Assembly (NCBI GenBank): GCA_937873665.1
Contig: CALMYW010000389.1
Coordinates: 1-25,309 of the forward strand
Direction: 5' to 3'
DNA: 25,309 nucleotides
From: an uncultured Sphingorhabdus sp.
GTDB lineage: Bacteria > Pseudomonadota > Alphaproteobacteria > Sphingomonadales > Sphingomonadaceae
Shown here: positions 16,651 through 23,013 of the stretch, one piece after another
How the letters are laid out: the number at the start of each line of letters is the position of its first letter
Numbering within the stretch: the first letter of the stretch is position 1
The notes under the pieces: model-generated
What the model was told of the DNA's origin: nothing
The model's input: the letters and a program-made list of their open reading frames with translations, nothing else
Database searches by the model: none
Position numbers and translations under genes: made by a program

Positions 16651-16838
16651 TAACCCCCCAATTCGCAATCAATGTGCGACAGGAACGGATGTAGGTGCTC
16701 GCAGAGAGTATTTCTATCGGAAATGCCAAATATCAATGACGAACGGTACGGTTTATCTGAGGCTAAAGGCGTTTGTGGACGAAGCCTGTTTGTCTTTCGC
16801 GCGCGGCAGCAGGTCGGAGAACGTTGCGACACTCACCT
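16651..16838 (-). promoter_or_regulatory. AT-richer upstream region of the GTPase operon (candidate promoter)
   Basis: A 188-base gap between the 158-aa gene and the operon, clearly richer in A+T than the flanks around 16700-16760. On the minus strand, TTGATA (16736-16731) is a plausible -35 box, but the downstream AT-rich sequence has only a poor -10 match. No clear inverted repeat or operator is visible. Confidence 0.35.
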
Positions 16839-17315
16839 TCAGTATGAACCAGGTCCCCGATCAACGAACCATGAGCGGCCAAGCTCAAAATCCGCATCGG
16901 GTGACACTAGCGGCCCGTCGGGGGCCTCGCTCACGTAGGGCGATACCAAATCCCTGCGGTGAACGCGTAACCGGCTCAGCCAGGCAGCCGTGCGGCCACG
17001 CGCCTTGAGGATGGCCAGCAGCCAATCCATCGCTTCCGCCATTTCGCCGACGCCTCGCCCGGCGAGGCAGTAATAAATCGCCCGCTGAAAATCGTCGCAA
17101 GCCGTGCTCAGGATTGTTGCAAGCCGCGCGCGTCCGCCATCCGCGCCTTCGTGGACCAGGGACACTGCCTCGCGCAGTTCGCGCACAGATAGCCAGGCAT
17201 CGTCGATACCAACCCCGATGCACAGCGCGGCAATCGCGCGTCTGACTGCGTCACACGACACATCGCGCAGCACGGTGTCGAGATCGAACCCGCCCAGAAC
17301 GTCATCCAACTTCAT
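16839..17315 (-). CDS. Hypothetical protein (158 aa)
   Basis: A 158-residue mostly helical protein starting MKLDDVLGGFDLDTVL. No family is recognised. Helices cover residues 15-110; the C-terminus is loop-rich and acidic/aromatic. The frame is open further upstream to 17723, but AAGGA just before the ATG at 17315 and the divergent gene at 17422 fix this start. It faces the same way as the GTPase operon, yet 188 bases separate them. The G-tract-bearing divergent region upstream suggests it belongs to the backbone rather than to the conflict system. Confidence 0.65.
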   Translation of the reverse strand: MKLDDVLGGFDLDTVLRDVSCDAVRRAIAALCIGVGIDDAWLSVRELREAVSLVHEGADGGRARLATILSTACDDFQRAIYYCLAGRGVGEMAEAMDWLLAILKARGRTAAWLSRLRVHRRDLVSPYVSEAPDGPLVSPDADFELGRSWFVDRGPGSY

Positions 17316-17374
17316 CGCAATTCCTTTCGAGTTCGGAACGTAGCGTGAACGCTCTGACCCCGTCAATTGGGGAA

Positions 17375-17389
17375 GGGAGGGGAGGGGGG
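17375..17389 (+). repeat. G-tract motif copy D (GGGAGGGGAGGGGGG)
   Basis: One mismatch to copies A and C; ends 32 bases before the DUF3768 start. Small inverted repeats precede it: AGCGT/ACGCT at 17342-17353 and CCCC/GGGG at 17358-17372. Confidence 0.6.
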
Positions 17390-17421
17390 ATGAACCGGTG
17401 ATCAATTGAAGGAGCCTGCCC

Positions 17422-17844
17422 ATGACCACCAGCGTCGCCCCCGTCGCCCCGTCGCCCGAAGCCCAAGAGACCACGAGGACCGCCGAAGTTGCCCGGCTCA
17501 ACGACGCTGCCCGGTCCGGCACATTGGCAAATTCCCGGACGGTGCTCACCCGTGCGCTCGCCGACCTGCTGGCAGGGGGCTCGGACGATCCCGCGATCCG
17601 CCAGGTCAGGCTGTTCCAGGGCCAGTGCGCCATGCGTCGGTTGATCAACGAGACCCCGATCGATCCTGGCAACGATCCACACGGAGAGCGGGACTTCGGG
17701 GTGGTGACGTATCTTGAGCGCAAGATCTTCTGGAAGGTCGATGTCTACGAGAACGATGGAACCTATTCATGGGGCGCCGAGACGCCCTGGGACGCCAAGA
17801 CGAGCTTCCGTGTCGTCACCATTATGCTCGCGACCGACTACTGA
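17422..17844 (+). CDS. DUF3768 domain-containing protein (140 aa)
   Basis: The C-terminal half carries the hallmarks of DUF3768: N-D-P-H-G-E-R-D-F-G near residue 84, then K-I-F-W-K-V-D-V-Y, a W-D-A-K-T segment, and the terminal R-V-V-T-I-M-L-A-T-D-Y. The N-terminal ~35 residues are an Ala/Thr-rich lead, followed by helices. The family is frequent on alphaproteobacterial plasmids and integrative elements and has no known activity. AAGGAG at 17409-17414 supports the ATG. The next gene begins three bases after its stop, so they form an operon. Confidence 0.88.
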   Translation: MTTSVAPVAPSPEAQETTRTAEVARLNDAARSGTLANSRTVLTRALADLLAGGSDDPAIRQVRLFQGQCAMRRLINETPIDPGNDPHGERDFGVVTYLERKIFWKVDVYENDGTYSWGAETPWDAKTSFRVVTIMLATDY

Positions 17845-17847
17845 GCC

Positions 17848-18183
17848 ATGTCGCGCTTTTCATTGCGGCCGCTCGCCCATCACACCGACCTGTTCGAGAT
17901 CGCGCTGGGCTGGGACCCGGGCCTCGGCACCTATTTCGTGACGGTGTTTGGTACGCCCGACCGCGACCGCGAGCCCGACATCCGGCTGTGGCGCGGGACC
18001 AGTCCGCGCGAGATCGGCGCGCCGTGCGAGATCATCGCCATAGCTTCTGCCTATGCGGAAATTCCGGATGGCCTCGCGCGCCAACTCGAGATCGACCGGC
18101 TCGCCTGTCCCCACAATCCGGACCGACCGGCAAGCAAGCTGCTCGAAGAACTCCTCGGGCGCTCCCGTTCAGCCCCTGGCTGA
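17848..18183 (+). CDS. Hypothetical protein (111 aa)
   Basis: A 111-residue protein starting MSRFSLRPLAHHTDLFEIALGWD. The first half is beta-rich with an aromatic G-T-Y-F-V-T-V-F strand, and a charged helix ends it (KLLEELLG). No family is recognised. It begins three bases after the DUF3768 stop, without an independent strong ribosome binding site, which suggests translation by re-initiation after DUF3768. Confidence 0.7.
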   Translation: MSRFSLRPLAHHTDLFEIALGWDPGLGTYFVTVFGTPDRDREPDIRLWRGTSPREIGAPCEIIAIASAYAEIPDGLARQLEIDRLACPHNPDRPASKLLEELLGRSRSAPG

Positions 18184-18265
18184 ACCGCACGCCGCCCACC
18201 GGCGCTGTCCGCTCCCGGGCACCGATCTCGTTTGCCCGGTTCCATCCAACAAGGGATCACCACCC

Positions 18266-18940
18266 ATGTCCAACTGCTACACGCACTCCTGCTTTGTCTT
18301 GCATATCACCGCCGACGAATGCGGCCTGCTGCGCGAGGCCGTCGCGCTGGCGCAATTCGTCGAAGATCAACCCGACGCTGAAACCATCATCCAGCGCTGG
18401 CTTGGCTTGTCTGAGGCGTTTCGGATGATCTTCCCGCCTACCGGCGAGGAAGTGATATCGGGGTTCCTCGCCATCTTCCCCGACTGCGACTTCCCGACCT
18501 TTGGCACCGACTTTGCCTTCGATGAGCAGGATGACGGATCGGTCCGGGTGTTCGCCACCGCCGACCAGTTCGAGCCTGACGCGGTTGCCGCCCTGCTGCA
18601 CCGCACGATCACGCAGTCGCTCCCGGTAGCGGCGACCTGGTCTTACGACAGCGATCGTCATCAGCCGGATGCCTTCGGCGGCGGCGGGTTTATGATCGAT
18701 GCCGCCGGCATCCACTGGATCGAGACCAGCAAGGTCCACGATACAGTCCACTTCGCCCCCAAACTGGTCATCGCCACGCGTGATCCCGAAGAGGGTCTGC
18801 TGTTCTGGAACAGTAAAGACGGGTTTGGAACGCTCGATACTGCCGACGTCTTCACCGAGAACCAGGCGCTGAGCACCGATCTGCCAATTGCGGGCGACCA
18901 GCCCGAATGGCTCGCGTTGCCTGCATGTCTGCCCGCCTGA
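18266..18940 (+). CDS. Hypothetical protein (224 aa)
   Basis: A 224-residue acidic protein starting MSNCYTHSCFVLHITADECGLL. The first ~50 residues are helical; the centre alternates strands (SGFLAIFPDCDFPTFG region). A glycine-rich GGGG turn near residue 137 precedes more strands. No catalytic motif or family is recognised. The frame is open from 18053, overlapping the previous gene, but AAGGGA at 18251-18256 favours the ATG at 18266. Confidence 0.7.
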   Translation: MSNCYTHSCFVLHITADECGLLREAVALAQFVEDQPDAETIIQRWLGLSEAFRMIFPPTGEEVISGFLAIFPDCDFPTFGTDFAFDEQDDGSVRVFATADQFEPDAVAALLHRTITQSLPVAATWSYDSDRHQPDAFGGGGFMIDAAGIHWIETSKVHDTVHFAPKLVIATRDPEEGLLFWNSKDGFGTLDTADVFTENQALSTDLPIAGDQPEWLALPACLPA

Positions 18941-18983
18941 AACACGCTGACGAATGTCCCCGATGGAGGGCTCCAGAGAAGGA

Positions 18984-19018
18984 CTGCGGGCAAGGCCCGC
19001 AGCTCGGCCTGACGGCCG
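18984..19018 (+). terminator. Tandem hairpins after the 224-aa gene
   Basis: CTGCGGGC (18984-18991) pairs with GCCCGCAG (18995-19002) over a 3-base loop. CGGCC/GGCCG (19005-19009 with 19014-19018) forms a second hairpin. No T-run follows; the G-tract begins directly after. Termination or attenuation is plausible. Confidence 0.45.
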
Positions 19019-19038
19019 GGAGGGAAGGGGGGGGGGGG
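19018..19038 (+). repeat. G-tract motif copy E with a run of twelve G
   Basis: GGGAGGGAA is followed by twelve consecutive G (19027-19038), ending 67 bases before the DUF736 start. This is the longest homopolymer in the window. Confidence 0.6.
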
Positions 19039-19105
19039 AATGAGTGATCGGACAAGGGGTTCGGTCGCATTCAATCCAACATTCAGTCCTACCAGGAGAA
19101 CGTCC

Positions 19106-19630
19106 ATGAACATCGGTGAAATCAAGAAGAACGCCAGCGGCCAGCTGATCGGCACTGTCGAAACGTTGACGATGACGCGCACCATCGGCCTGCGGCCGGT
19201 CAGCTCCAGCAACGCCCGCGCGCCCAAGTACGAAATCGTCGCGCTCAACGATCAGCGCCGCTGGGTTGCCGTCGGCGCTCTGTTCGAACTCGCCTCGAAC
19301 TCGACCGGCGAGATCTTCTACCAGGGCAAGATCGACGATCCGTCGATGTCGCAGCCGCTCTACATCGCCGCCTTCCCGCGCGAGGACGGCACGATGGCCA
19401 TCGCCTGGCAGCGTCCGCGCCGCCGCAACAGCCAGCTGGGTTCGAGCGAATACGGCGATGGCGACATGTTCACCGGCGGCGAGGCAGCCGATGCCGGTGA
19501 GGCCAGTGACGGGCATAACGGCGATGGCCTCGGCGACAGCACCGCTACGCCGCCGGGCAAGCGCGGCCGCGCCAATGCCAAGGACGGCGCCGAACACGAA
19601 GGCGCGCTGCCGCCGCTCGTCGACGCCTGA
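19106..19630 (+). CDS. DUF736 domain-containing protein with extended tail (174 aa)
   Basis: Residues 1-~105 are a clear DUF736 domain: MNIGEIKKNASGQLIGTV at the start, an L-R-P-V-S turn, A-P-K-Y-E-I, W-V-A-V-G-A-L-F-E, and a closing strand region. Members are about 100 residues and common on rhizobial, sphingomonad and other conjugative elements; their function is unproven. Here about 70 extra residues follow, low in complexity (Gly/Ala/Asp/Glu-rich with a KRGR patch), probably disordered. AGGAGAA at 19094-19100 fixes the ATG at 19106 over an in-frame start at 19040. A terminator cluster follows, so it ends a transcript. Confidence 0.9.
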   Translation: MNIGEIKKNASGQLIGTVETLTMTRTIGLRPVSSSNARAPKYEIVALNDQRRWVAVGALFELASNSTGEIFYQGKIDDPSMSQPLYIAAFPREDGTMAIAWQRPRRRNSQLGSSEYGDGDMFTGGEAADAGEASDGHNGDGLGDSTATPPGKRGRANAKDGAEHEGALPPLVDA

Positions 19631-19651
19631 GTCCATCCCGCACCTCCGACC

Positions 19652-19681
19652 GAACGGGGACCCAATCGCGGGTCCCCGTTC
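19652..19681 (+). terminator. Stem-loop after the DUF736 gene
   Basis: GAACGGGGACCC (19652-19663) pairs perfectly with GGGTCCCCGTTC (19670-19681) around a 6-base loop, 22 bases after the stop. There is no T-run. Confidence 0.55.
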
Positions 19682-19690
19682 CCACGCAAT

Positions 19691-19717
19691 GGCCGCAGGC
19701 TCGCCCCACTTGCGGCC
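19691..19717 (+). other. Second, shorter hairpin in the same spacer
   Basis: GGCCGCA (19691-19697) pairs with TGCGGCC (19711-19717). Confidence 0.35.
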
Positions 19718-19718
19718 T

Positions 19719-19767
19719 GAGGCGGAACGCCGGCCATCCCCCCGCCCGGCGTTCCGCCTCTTCTTTT
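19719..19767 (+). terminator. Strong Rho-independent terminator
   Basis: GAGGCGGAACGCCGG (19719-19733) pairs perfectly over 15 bases with CCGGCGTTCCGCCTC (19746-19760), followed directly by TTCTTTT (19761-19767). This is the best intrinsic terminator in the window. Confidence 0.8.
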
Positions 19768-19792
19768 GCCTGGGCGGCAACGGAGACACTTC

Positions 19793-20140
19793 ATGTTCAC
19801 AGATAGCGAACGCTTCGCCTTCGACACGCGGCGGCACCATGCCTTTGCGACTACCGGCAATGCCTATGACGCGTCGCAATGCGACGAGAGCATCAAAACT
19901 GGCGATACCCTGATCGTGCTGCCCGAGCGCGTGATTGCCGTCGCCATGACCTGGCCCTTCGCGGTGACCGCAGAAGCAGGAAAGCTTCACAGCGTAGCGC
20001 CGCCCCGCGAAAGCGAGACGCTGGCCGACATCGCCCGGTTGCTTCATGTGACGACTGCCGACTTCGAGCACGCGGCCGAGCTGGCGCGCTGCCTCGGGTT
20101 TTCGCTCGACCCCAACCTTGTGCCGCTGCTGCCAGCCTGA
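19793..20140 (+). CDS. Hypothetical protein (115 aa)
   Basis: A 115-residue protein starting MFTDSERFAFDTRRHHAF. A beta-rich middle (GDTLIVLPERVIAVAMTWPF) is followed by a helical C-terminal half (ETLADIARLLHVTTADFEHAAEL) that resembles a small helix-turn-helix-like bundle, without proof. GGAGA at 19782-19786 selects the ATG at 19793. It follows the terminator by 25 bases, so its promoter must lie very close or expression relies on read-through. Confidence 0.7.
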   Translation: MFTDSERFAFDTRRHHAFATTGNAYDASQCDESIKTGDTLIVLPERVIAVAMTWPFAVTAEAGKLHSVAPPRESETLADIARLLHVTTADFEHAAELARCLGFSLDPNLVPLLPA

Positions 20141-20174
20141 ACGCGCCGGACGCCCTTGCTCGCGCAAGAGGCTG

Positions 20175-20189
20175 GTGAGGGGAGAGGGG
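20175..20189 (+). repeat. G-tract motif copy F (GTGAGGGGAGAGGGG)
   Basis: One mismatch to copies A and C; ends 41 bases before the start at 20231. Confidence 0.6.
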
Positions 20190-20230
20190 CGATCGCGGTC
20201 GGATCAACCTATTGCGAAAGGACACGTACC

Positions 20231-20707
20231 ATGGGCGACAGAGCCCCCGTTCACATCACCATCGGCGGCGCGCTGCGCCGCGACCTTCTGGCCGACCTCG
20301 CAGCCTGCGCCGAGGAATACGATCTGCGCACCGAATGGGACGGCGAGCCGTTCGGTCCGGCGGCGGTAACCGAGGGCGAGTCGCTCGAGCTCTACGGCAC
20401 CGAACTCAACGGTGGGCAGGTCACGGAGGTCGACGCGTTCTGCATCGAGCACGGGTTGATCTTCCGGCGCTGGTCGGGCGGCTGTCCCGGGGCCTATCTC
20501 CCCGAGATTGTCGTGTTCGACGGCACGGGGCCCATGCGCGACTACACGGCGAGCGAAGACGAATATGTCCTCTTCCCGCCGTCCTGGATCAGGGGCTTCA
20601 CCCGGCTGCGTGACCTCAAACGGGCGATGGCCAAGGCCGAGATCACCGTCCCGCCGCTCGTCATTATCTCACGCGCCGAACCGCCCCGGGAGGGCGCTCT
20701 ACCATGA
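20231..20707 (+). CDS. Hypothetical protein (158 aa)
   Basis: A 158-residue acidic protein starting MGDRAPVHITIGGALRRDLL. Features are a first strand-helix unit, several E/D-rich turns (EGESLELYG, then EVDAFCIEHGLIF), and a K-R-A-M-A-K-A helix near residue 133. No family is recognised. AAAGGA at 20216-20221 supports the ATG at 20231. It overlaps the next gene by four bases (ATGA), giving translational coupling. Confidence 0.72.
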   Translation: MGDRAPVHITIGGALRRDLLADLAACAEEYDLRTEWDGEPFGPAAVTEGESLELYGTELNGGQVTEVDAFCIEHGLIFRRWSGGCPGAYLPEIVVFDGTGPMRDYTASEDEYVLFPPSWIRGFTRLRDLKRAMAKAEITVPPLVIISRAEPPREGALP

Positions 20708-20988
20708 AATACGTCGTCGCCTTTTACGCGGTCGATCGCGCTTACGGCGGGCCGGAGGAAGGTGGATGGTGGTTCGACACCGGCGAACTCGTCCGCCTAC
20801 ACCGGGTCTGCCTTACCGAAGCTGCTGCAGCGCGGCTCGCGGTGCGCGCCAATCGGCTGCTCGACCTGGTCCAGCGCGGCCATTGCCGCCTTGATTCCGT
20901 GCTCTACGTCGGCGGCCGCTACCGCGCCTGCCTGTTCGAACACATGGCTCCGCCCCGCTTCCCGCAAGCCCCACCCCGTTACGAATGA
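20704..20988 (+). CDS. Hypothetical protein (94 aa)
   Basis: A 94-residue basic protein starting MKYVVAFYAVDRAYGG, with a G-G-W-W-F-D-T-G turn, one long Ala/Arg-rich helix at residues 38-60, and a proline-rich end. No family is recognised. It begins inside the stop of the preceding gene and is followed 7 bases later by the next start, so it is the middle of a compact operon. Confidence 0.68.
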   Translation: MKYVVAFYAVDRAYGGPEEGGWWFDTGELVRLHRVCLTEAAAARLAVRANRLLDLVQRGHCRLDSVLYVGGRYRACLFEHMAPPRFPQAPPRYE

Positions 20989-20995
20989 GGCTCCC

Positions 20996-21340
20996 ATGAC
21001 CGATCCCGATTCTGCAGCGTCGCCGTCTGATGAACGCGGCCGCACGCTCGCGCAGTTCCCGCTCTCGCGGGTGACCGAGGTCTTCCATGACGAAATGCTG
21101 GGTGTTCTTCCCCCGGCCCATATCCGCGGCGCGGCCGGCTTCTTCGTCTCCGAAGCGGTAGCCGAGGACATCCACGCCCAGTTCGTCAGCCGCGATGGCC
21201 GTTTCTACGGCGGCTATGTTGCGCTGCGCGATCCGGAGACCTGGATCACCTCGGCCCGTATCGCCGCCTACGATGTCGATAACCCTTACGCGGTGGAACT
21301 CGCCTGGTATCCCGATGGGGCAGGGGAGGCTGCTGCGTGA
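20996..21340 (+). CDS. Hypothetical protein (114 aa), possibly DUF1419-like
   Basis: A 114-residue acidic protein with landmarks V-F-H-D-E-M-L-G-V-L-P-P, F-F-V-S-E-A-V-A-E and D-G-R-F-Y-G-G-Y. These recall plasmid-borne DUF1419 proteins, but I cannot confirm that from memory. The ATG at 20996 comes 7 bases after the previous stop. The end overlaps the next gene's GTG start by four bases (GTGA). Confidence 0.65.
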   Translation: MTDPDSAASPSDERGRTLAQFPLSRVTEVFHDEMLGVLPPAHIRGAAGFFVSEAVAEDIHAQFVSRDGRFYGGYVALRDPETWITSARIAAYDVDNPYAVELAWYPDGAGEAAA

Positions 21341-21855
21341 CCCGCCACAGGCTCCTCGAACTCGGGGCAGGGCCAGCGAACGAGCCCTGCGCCCAGCTCG
21401 GCCGAACCCCCGATTTCGAGCGCGTCAACAGACATGAGCTGCGCGCCTTTCAGGCAGCGGTGATCGCGGTCAACGGCCCGCCGCCTGAACCGCTGGAATT
21501 CGCGGCGATCGCCAACGCTCATGATTTCGGGACGTACCGGACGCTGTGGATCGTCTCGCTGGTGGCGGTACTGCCGCCCAGCGCCCGGCGCTGGCTCAAT
21601 GGGCTGGACGTGCCGTCAAGCTGGATCAGCGCGGGGTTCCCGCCGCCGGTCACTTACGCAGGTTCGGGATTTCCATGCGTGCGCCCTTTTGCCGAGGTGA
21701 TCGCTGGCGCGTTCCAGATCACGCGGCCGCGCGACGACGGCAGCATCTTTCCGCCCGCAAACGCGGTCCTCCACCGCAATCTTGAAGCTACCTACGGCCC
21801 CATGCTGGCCGCACGCGGGGCGGGCGTTACCCCGGCGATGCCGACGGGAGGGTAG
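21337..21855 (+). CDS. Hypothetical protein (172 aa)
   Basis: A 172-residue protein starting at GTG (21337), coupled to the previous gene, with GGGGAGG at about 21323 as ribosome binding site. It has a helix near residues 33-45, a W-I-V-S-L-V-A-V-L hydrophobic strand, and a glycine/proline-rich F-P-P-P-V-T-Y-A-G turn. No family is recognised and no transmembrane segment is long enough. Its stop lies within G-tract motif copy G. Confidence 0.68.
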   Translation: MTRHRLLELGAGPANEPCAQLGRTPDFERVNRHELRAFQAAVIAVNGPPPEPLEFAAIANAHDFGTYRTLWIVSLVAVLPPSARRWLNGLDVPSSWISAGFPPPVTYAGSGFPCVRPFAEVIAGAFQITRPRDDGSIFPPANAVLHRNLEATYGPMLAARGAGVTPAMPTGG

Positions 21856-21859
21856 GGGG
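21846..21859 (+). repeat. G-tract motif copy G (GGGAGGGTAGGGGG)
   Basis: Overlaps the stop codon (TAG, 21853-21855) of the preceding gene and ends 33 bases before the SLOG/DprA-like start. Confidence 0.5.
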
Positions 21860-21892
21860 AACACGGCGGGCAGGCGAACAAGGAGACCTGCC

Positions 21893-22405
21893 ATGCCCCG
21901 CTTTTACACCGGAATCGGTGCACGCCGCACCCCGCCCGAAGTGCTCGCGCTGATGACGCGCGCTGCCTTCGCCCTGCTCAAACGCGGCTACCTCCTGCGC
22001 TCCGGCCATGCAATCGGCGCCGACAGCGCGTTTGAACGCGGGGCGGGGGAGGACAAGCAGATCTTCCTGCCTGCGCCGGGCTGGCGGGGCTCGGCGAGCC
22101 AGTTCCACCCGGACGCATTGCCGCCGGAGCTGTGGCAGCGCGCACGGGCCATTGCTGCCGCGGCGCACCCCGCTTTCGCCGGACTCGATCCTTTCATCCA
22201 GGCCTTGCACACCCGGAACGTGTTCCAGGTGCTGGGGCCTGAGCTCAATGCGCCCGCCGACTTCGTCCTGTGCTGGACCGCCGATGGCGAAGCCTCGGGC
22301 GGGACCGGTCAGGCAATCCGCATCGCCGCTGCCCACGGCGTTCCCGTCTACAATTTCCAGCGTCCGCGCGAGCGTGCGCACGTCGAACGCCACCTCTCAC
22401 TCTGA
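21893..22405 (+). CDS. SLOG/DprA-like Rossmann-fold protein (170 aa)
   Basis: A 170-residue protein with the nucleotide-binding layout of the SLOG superfamily (LOG/DprA/TIR-linked SLOG). It opens with Y5-T-G7-I-G9-A-R, continues with L-R-S37-G-H-A-I-G-A-D44-S-A-F-E48, and later has F-V-L-C-W-T-A-D-G-E then G-G-T-G-Q-A-I-R-I-A, the phosphate-binding and cleft loops. SLOG proteins bind or process nucleotides or nucleotide sugars, and some sense signals for immune effectors; DprA relatives bind ssDNA. It is a short, stand-alone form without the DprA DNA-binding tail. AAGGAG at 21880-21885 selects ATG 21893. Superfamily call is good; the ligand is unknown. Confidence 0.8.
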   Translation: MPRFYTGIGARRTPPEVLALMTRAAFALLKRGYLLRSGHAIGADSAFERGAGEDKQIFLPAPGWRGSASQFHPDALPPELWQRARAIAAAAHPAFAGLDPFIQALHTRNVFQVLGPELNAPADFVLCWTADGEASGGTGQAIRIAAAHGVPVYNFQRPRERAHVERHLSL

Positions 22406-22493
22406 GCATTGCCCTGCCGTTCCGGTCCCCGACGCAGCTGCGCTGGGCAGCGCCAGTCTGGGGCGGCTGTGCGCTTCCCGCGAAGGAACTCCC

Positions 22494-22994
22494 ATGTCCG
22501 CAATCCACCTCGCCCTCGATATTCCCTGCACGCGCGACGATGCTGCCCGGCTGTTCGCCGTGCTCATCTTCCTGGCACAGCTTGAAACCGACCCGGATGC
22601 CAAACCGGGGCCGGAACTGGACGCGACCTTCGGCGCAAACGCGCGCGAGGCGCTGCTCGGGATCATCGGCCACCCCGTGCCGCTCGGGATCGACTGCCGC
22701 TATGATCCCGTGACCAACCTGCTGTCGGTCACTGATGTCGAGGGCAGGCCTAACCTTTCCGCCGTGCCGGTGCTTCTCCTCTGGCTTTACCCCGACAAGC
22801 TGCCGCTCGCCTACGCGGCCCACACCGCCGCGCGTCCCGAGCACAAGGTCTGGACGCTGATCGGGCTCAATCGCATCGAGATCACCGAGGACGCGGCCTC
22901 GGTCGAGACGCGCCTTGCGGCACTCCGCTCCGAACCCGGCGCTGTGCGCCGGATCGACCTGCTACCGACAAAGCCCTTGCCGAACGGCGACTGA
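22494..22994 (+). CDS. Hypothetical protein (166 aa)
   Basis: A 166-residue protein starting MSAIHLALDIPCTRDDAARLF. A helix-rich first part (residues 14-60) is followed by strands, including a hydrophobic P-V-L-L-L-W-L-Y stretch near residue 94 that is too short for a membrane segment. No family is recognised. AAGGAA at 22483-22488 supports ATG 22494, although the frame is open from 22008 inside the previous gene. It ends 19 bases before the stop of the convergent DUF1173 gene. Confidence 0.7.
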   Translation: MSAIHLALDIPCTRDDAARLFAVLIFLAQLETDPDAKPGPELDATFGANAREALLGIIGHPVPLGIDCRYDPVTNLLSVTDVEGRPNLSAVPVLLLWLYPDKLPLAYAAHTAARPEHKVWTLIGLNRIEITEDAASVETRLAALRSEPGAVRRIDLLPTKPLPNGD

Positions 22995-23013
22995 CGCCTG
23001 GGTGCGTGCCCAC

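Noticed and set aside
18257..20167. 636-codon minus-strand open frame spanning several plus-strand genes
   Set aside because: It crosses the terminators and the DUF736 gene and has a composition typical of a mirror frame. No ribosome binding site or domain supports it.
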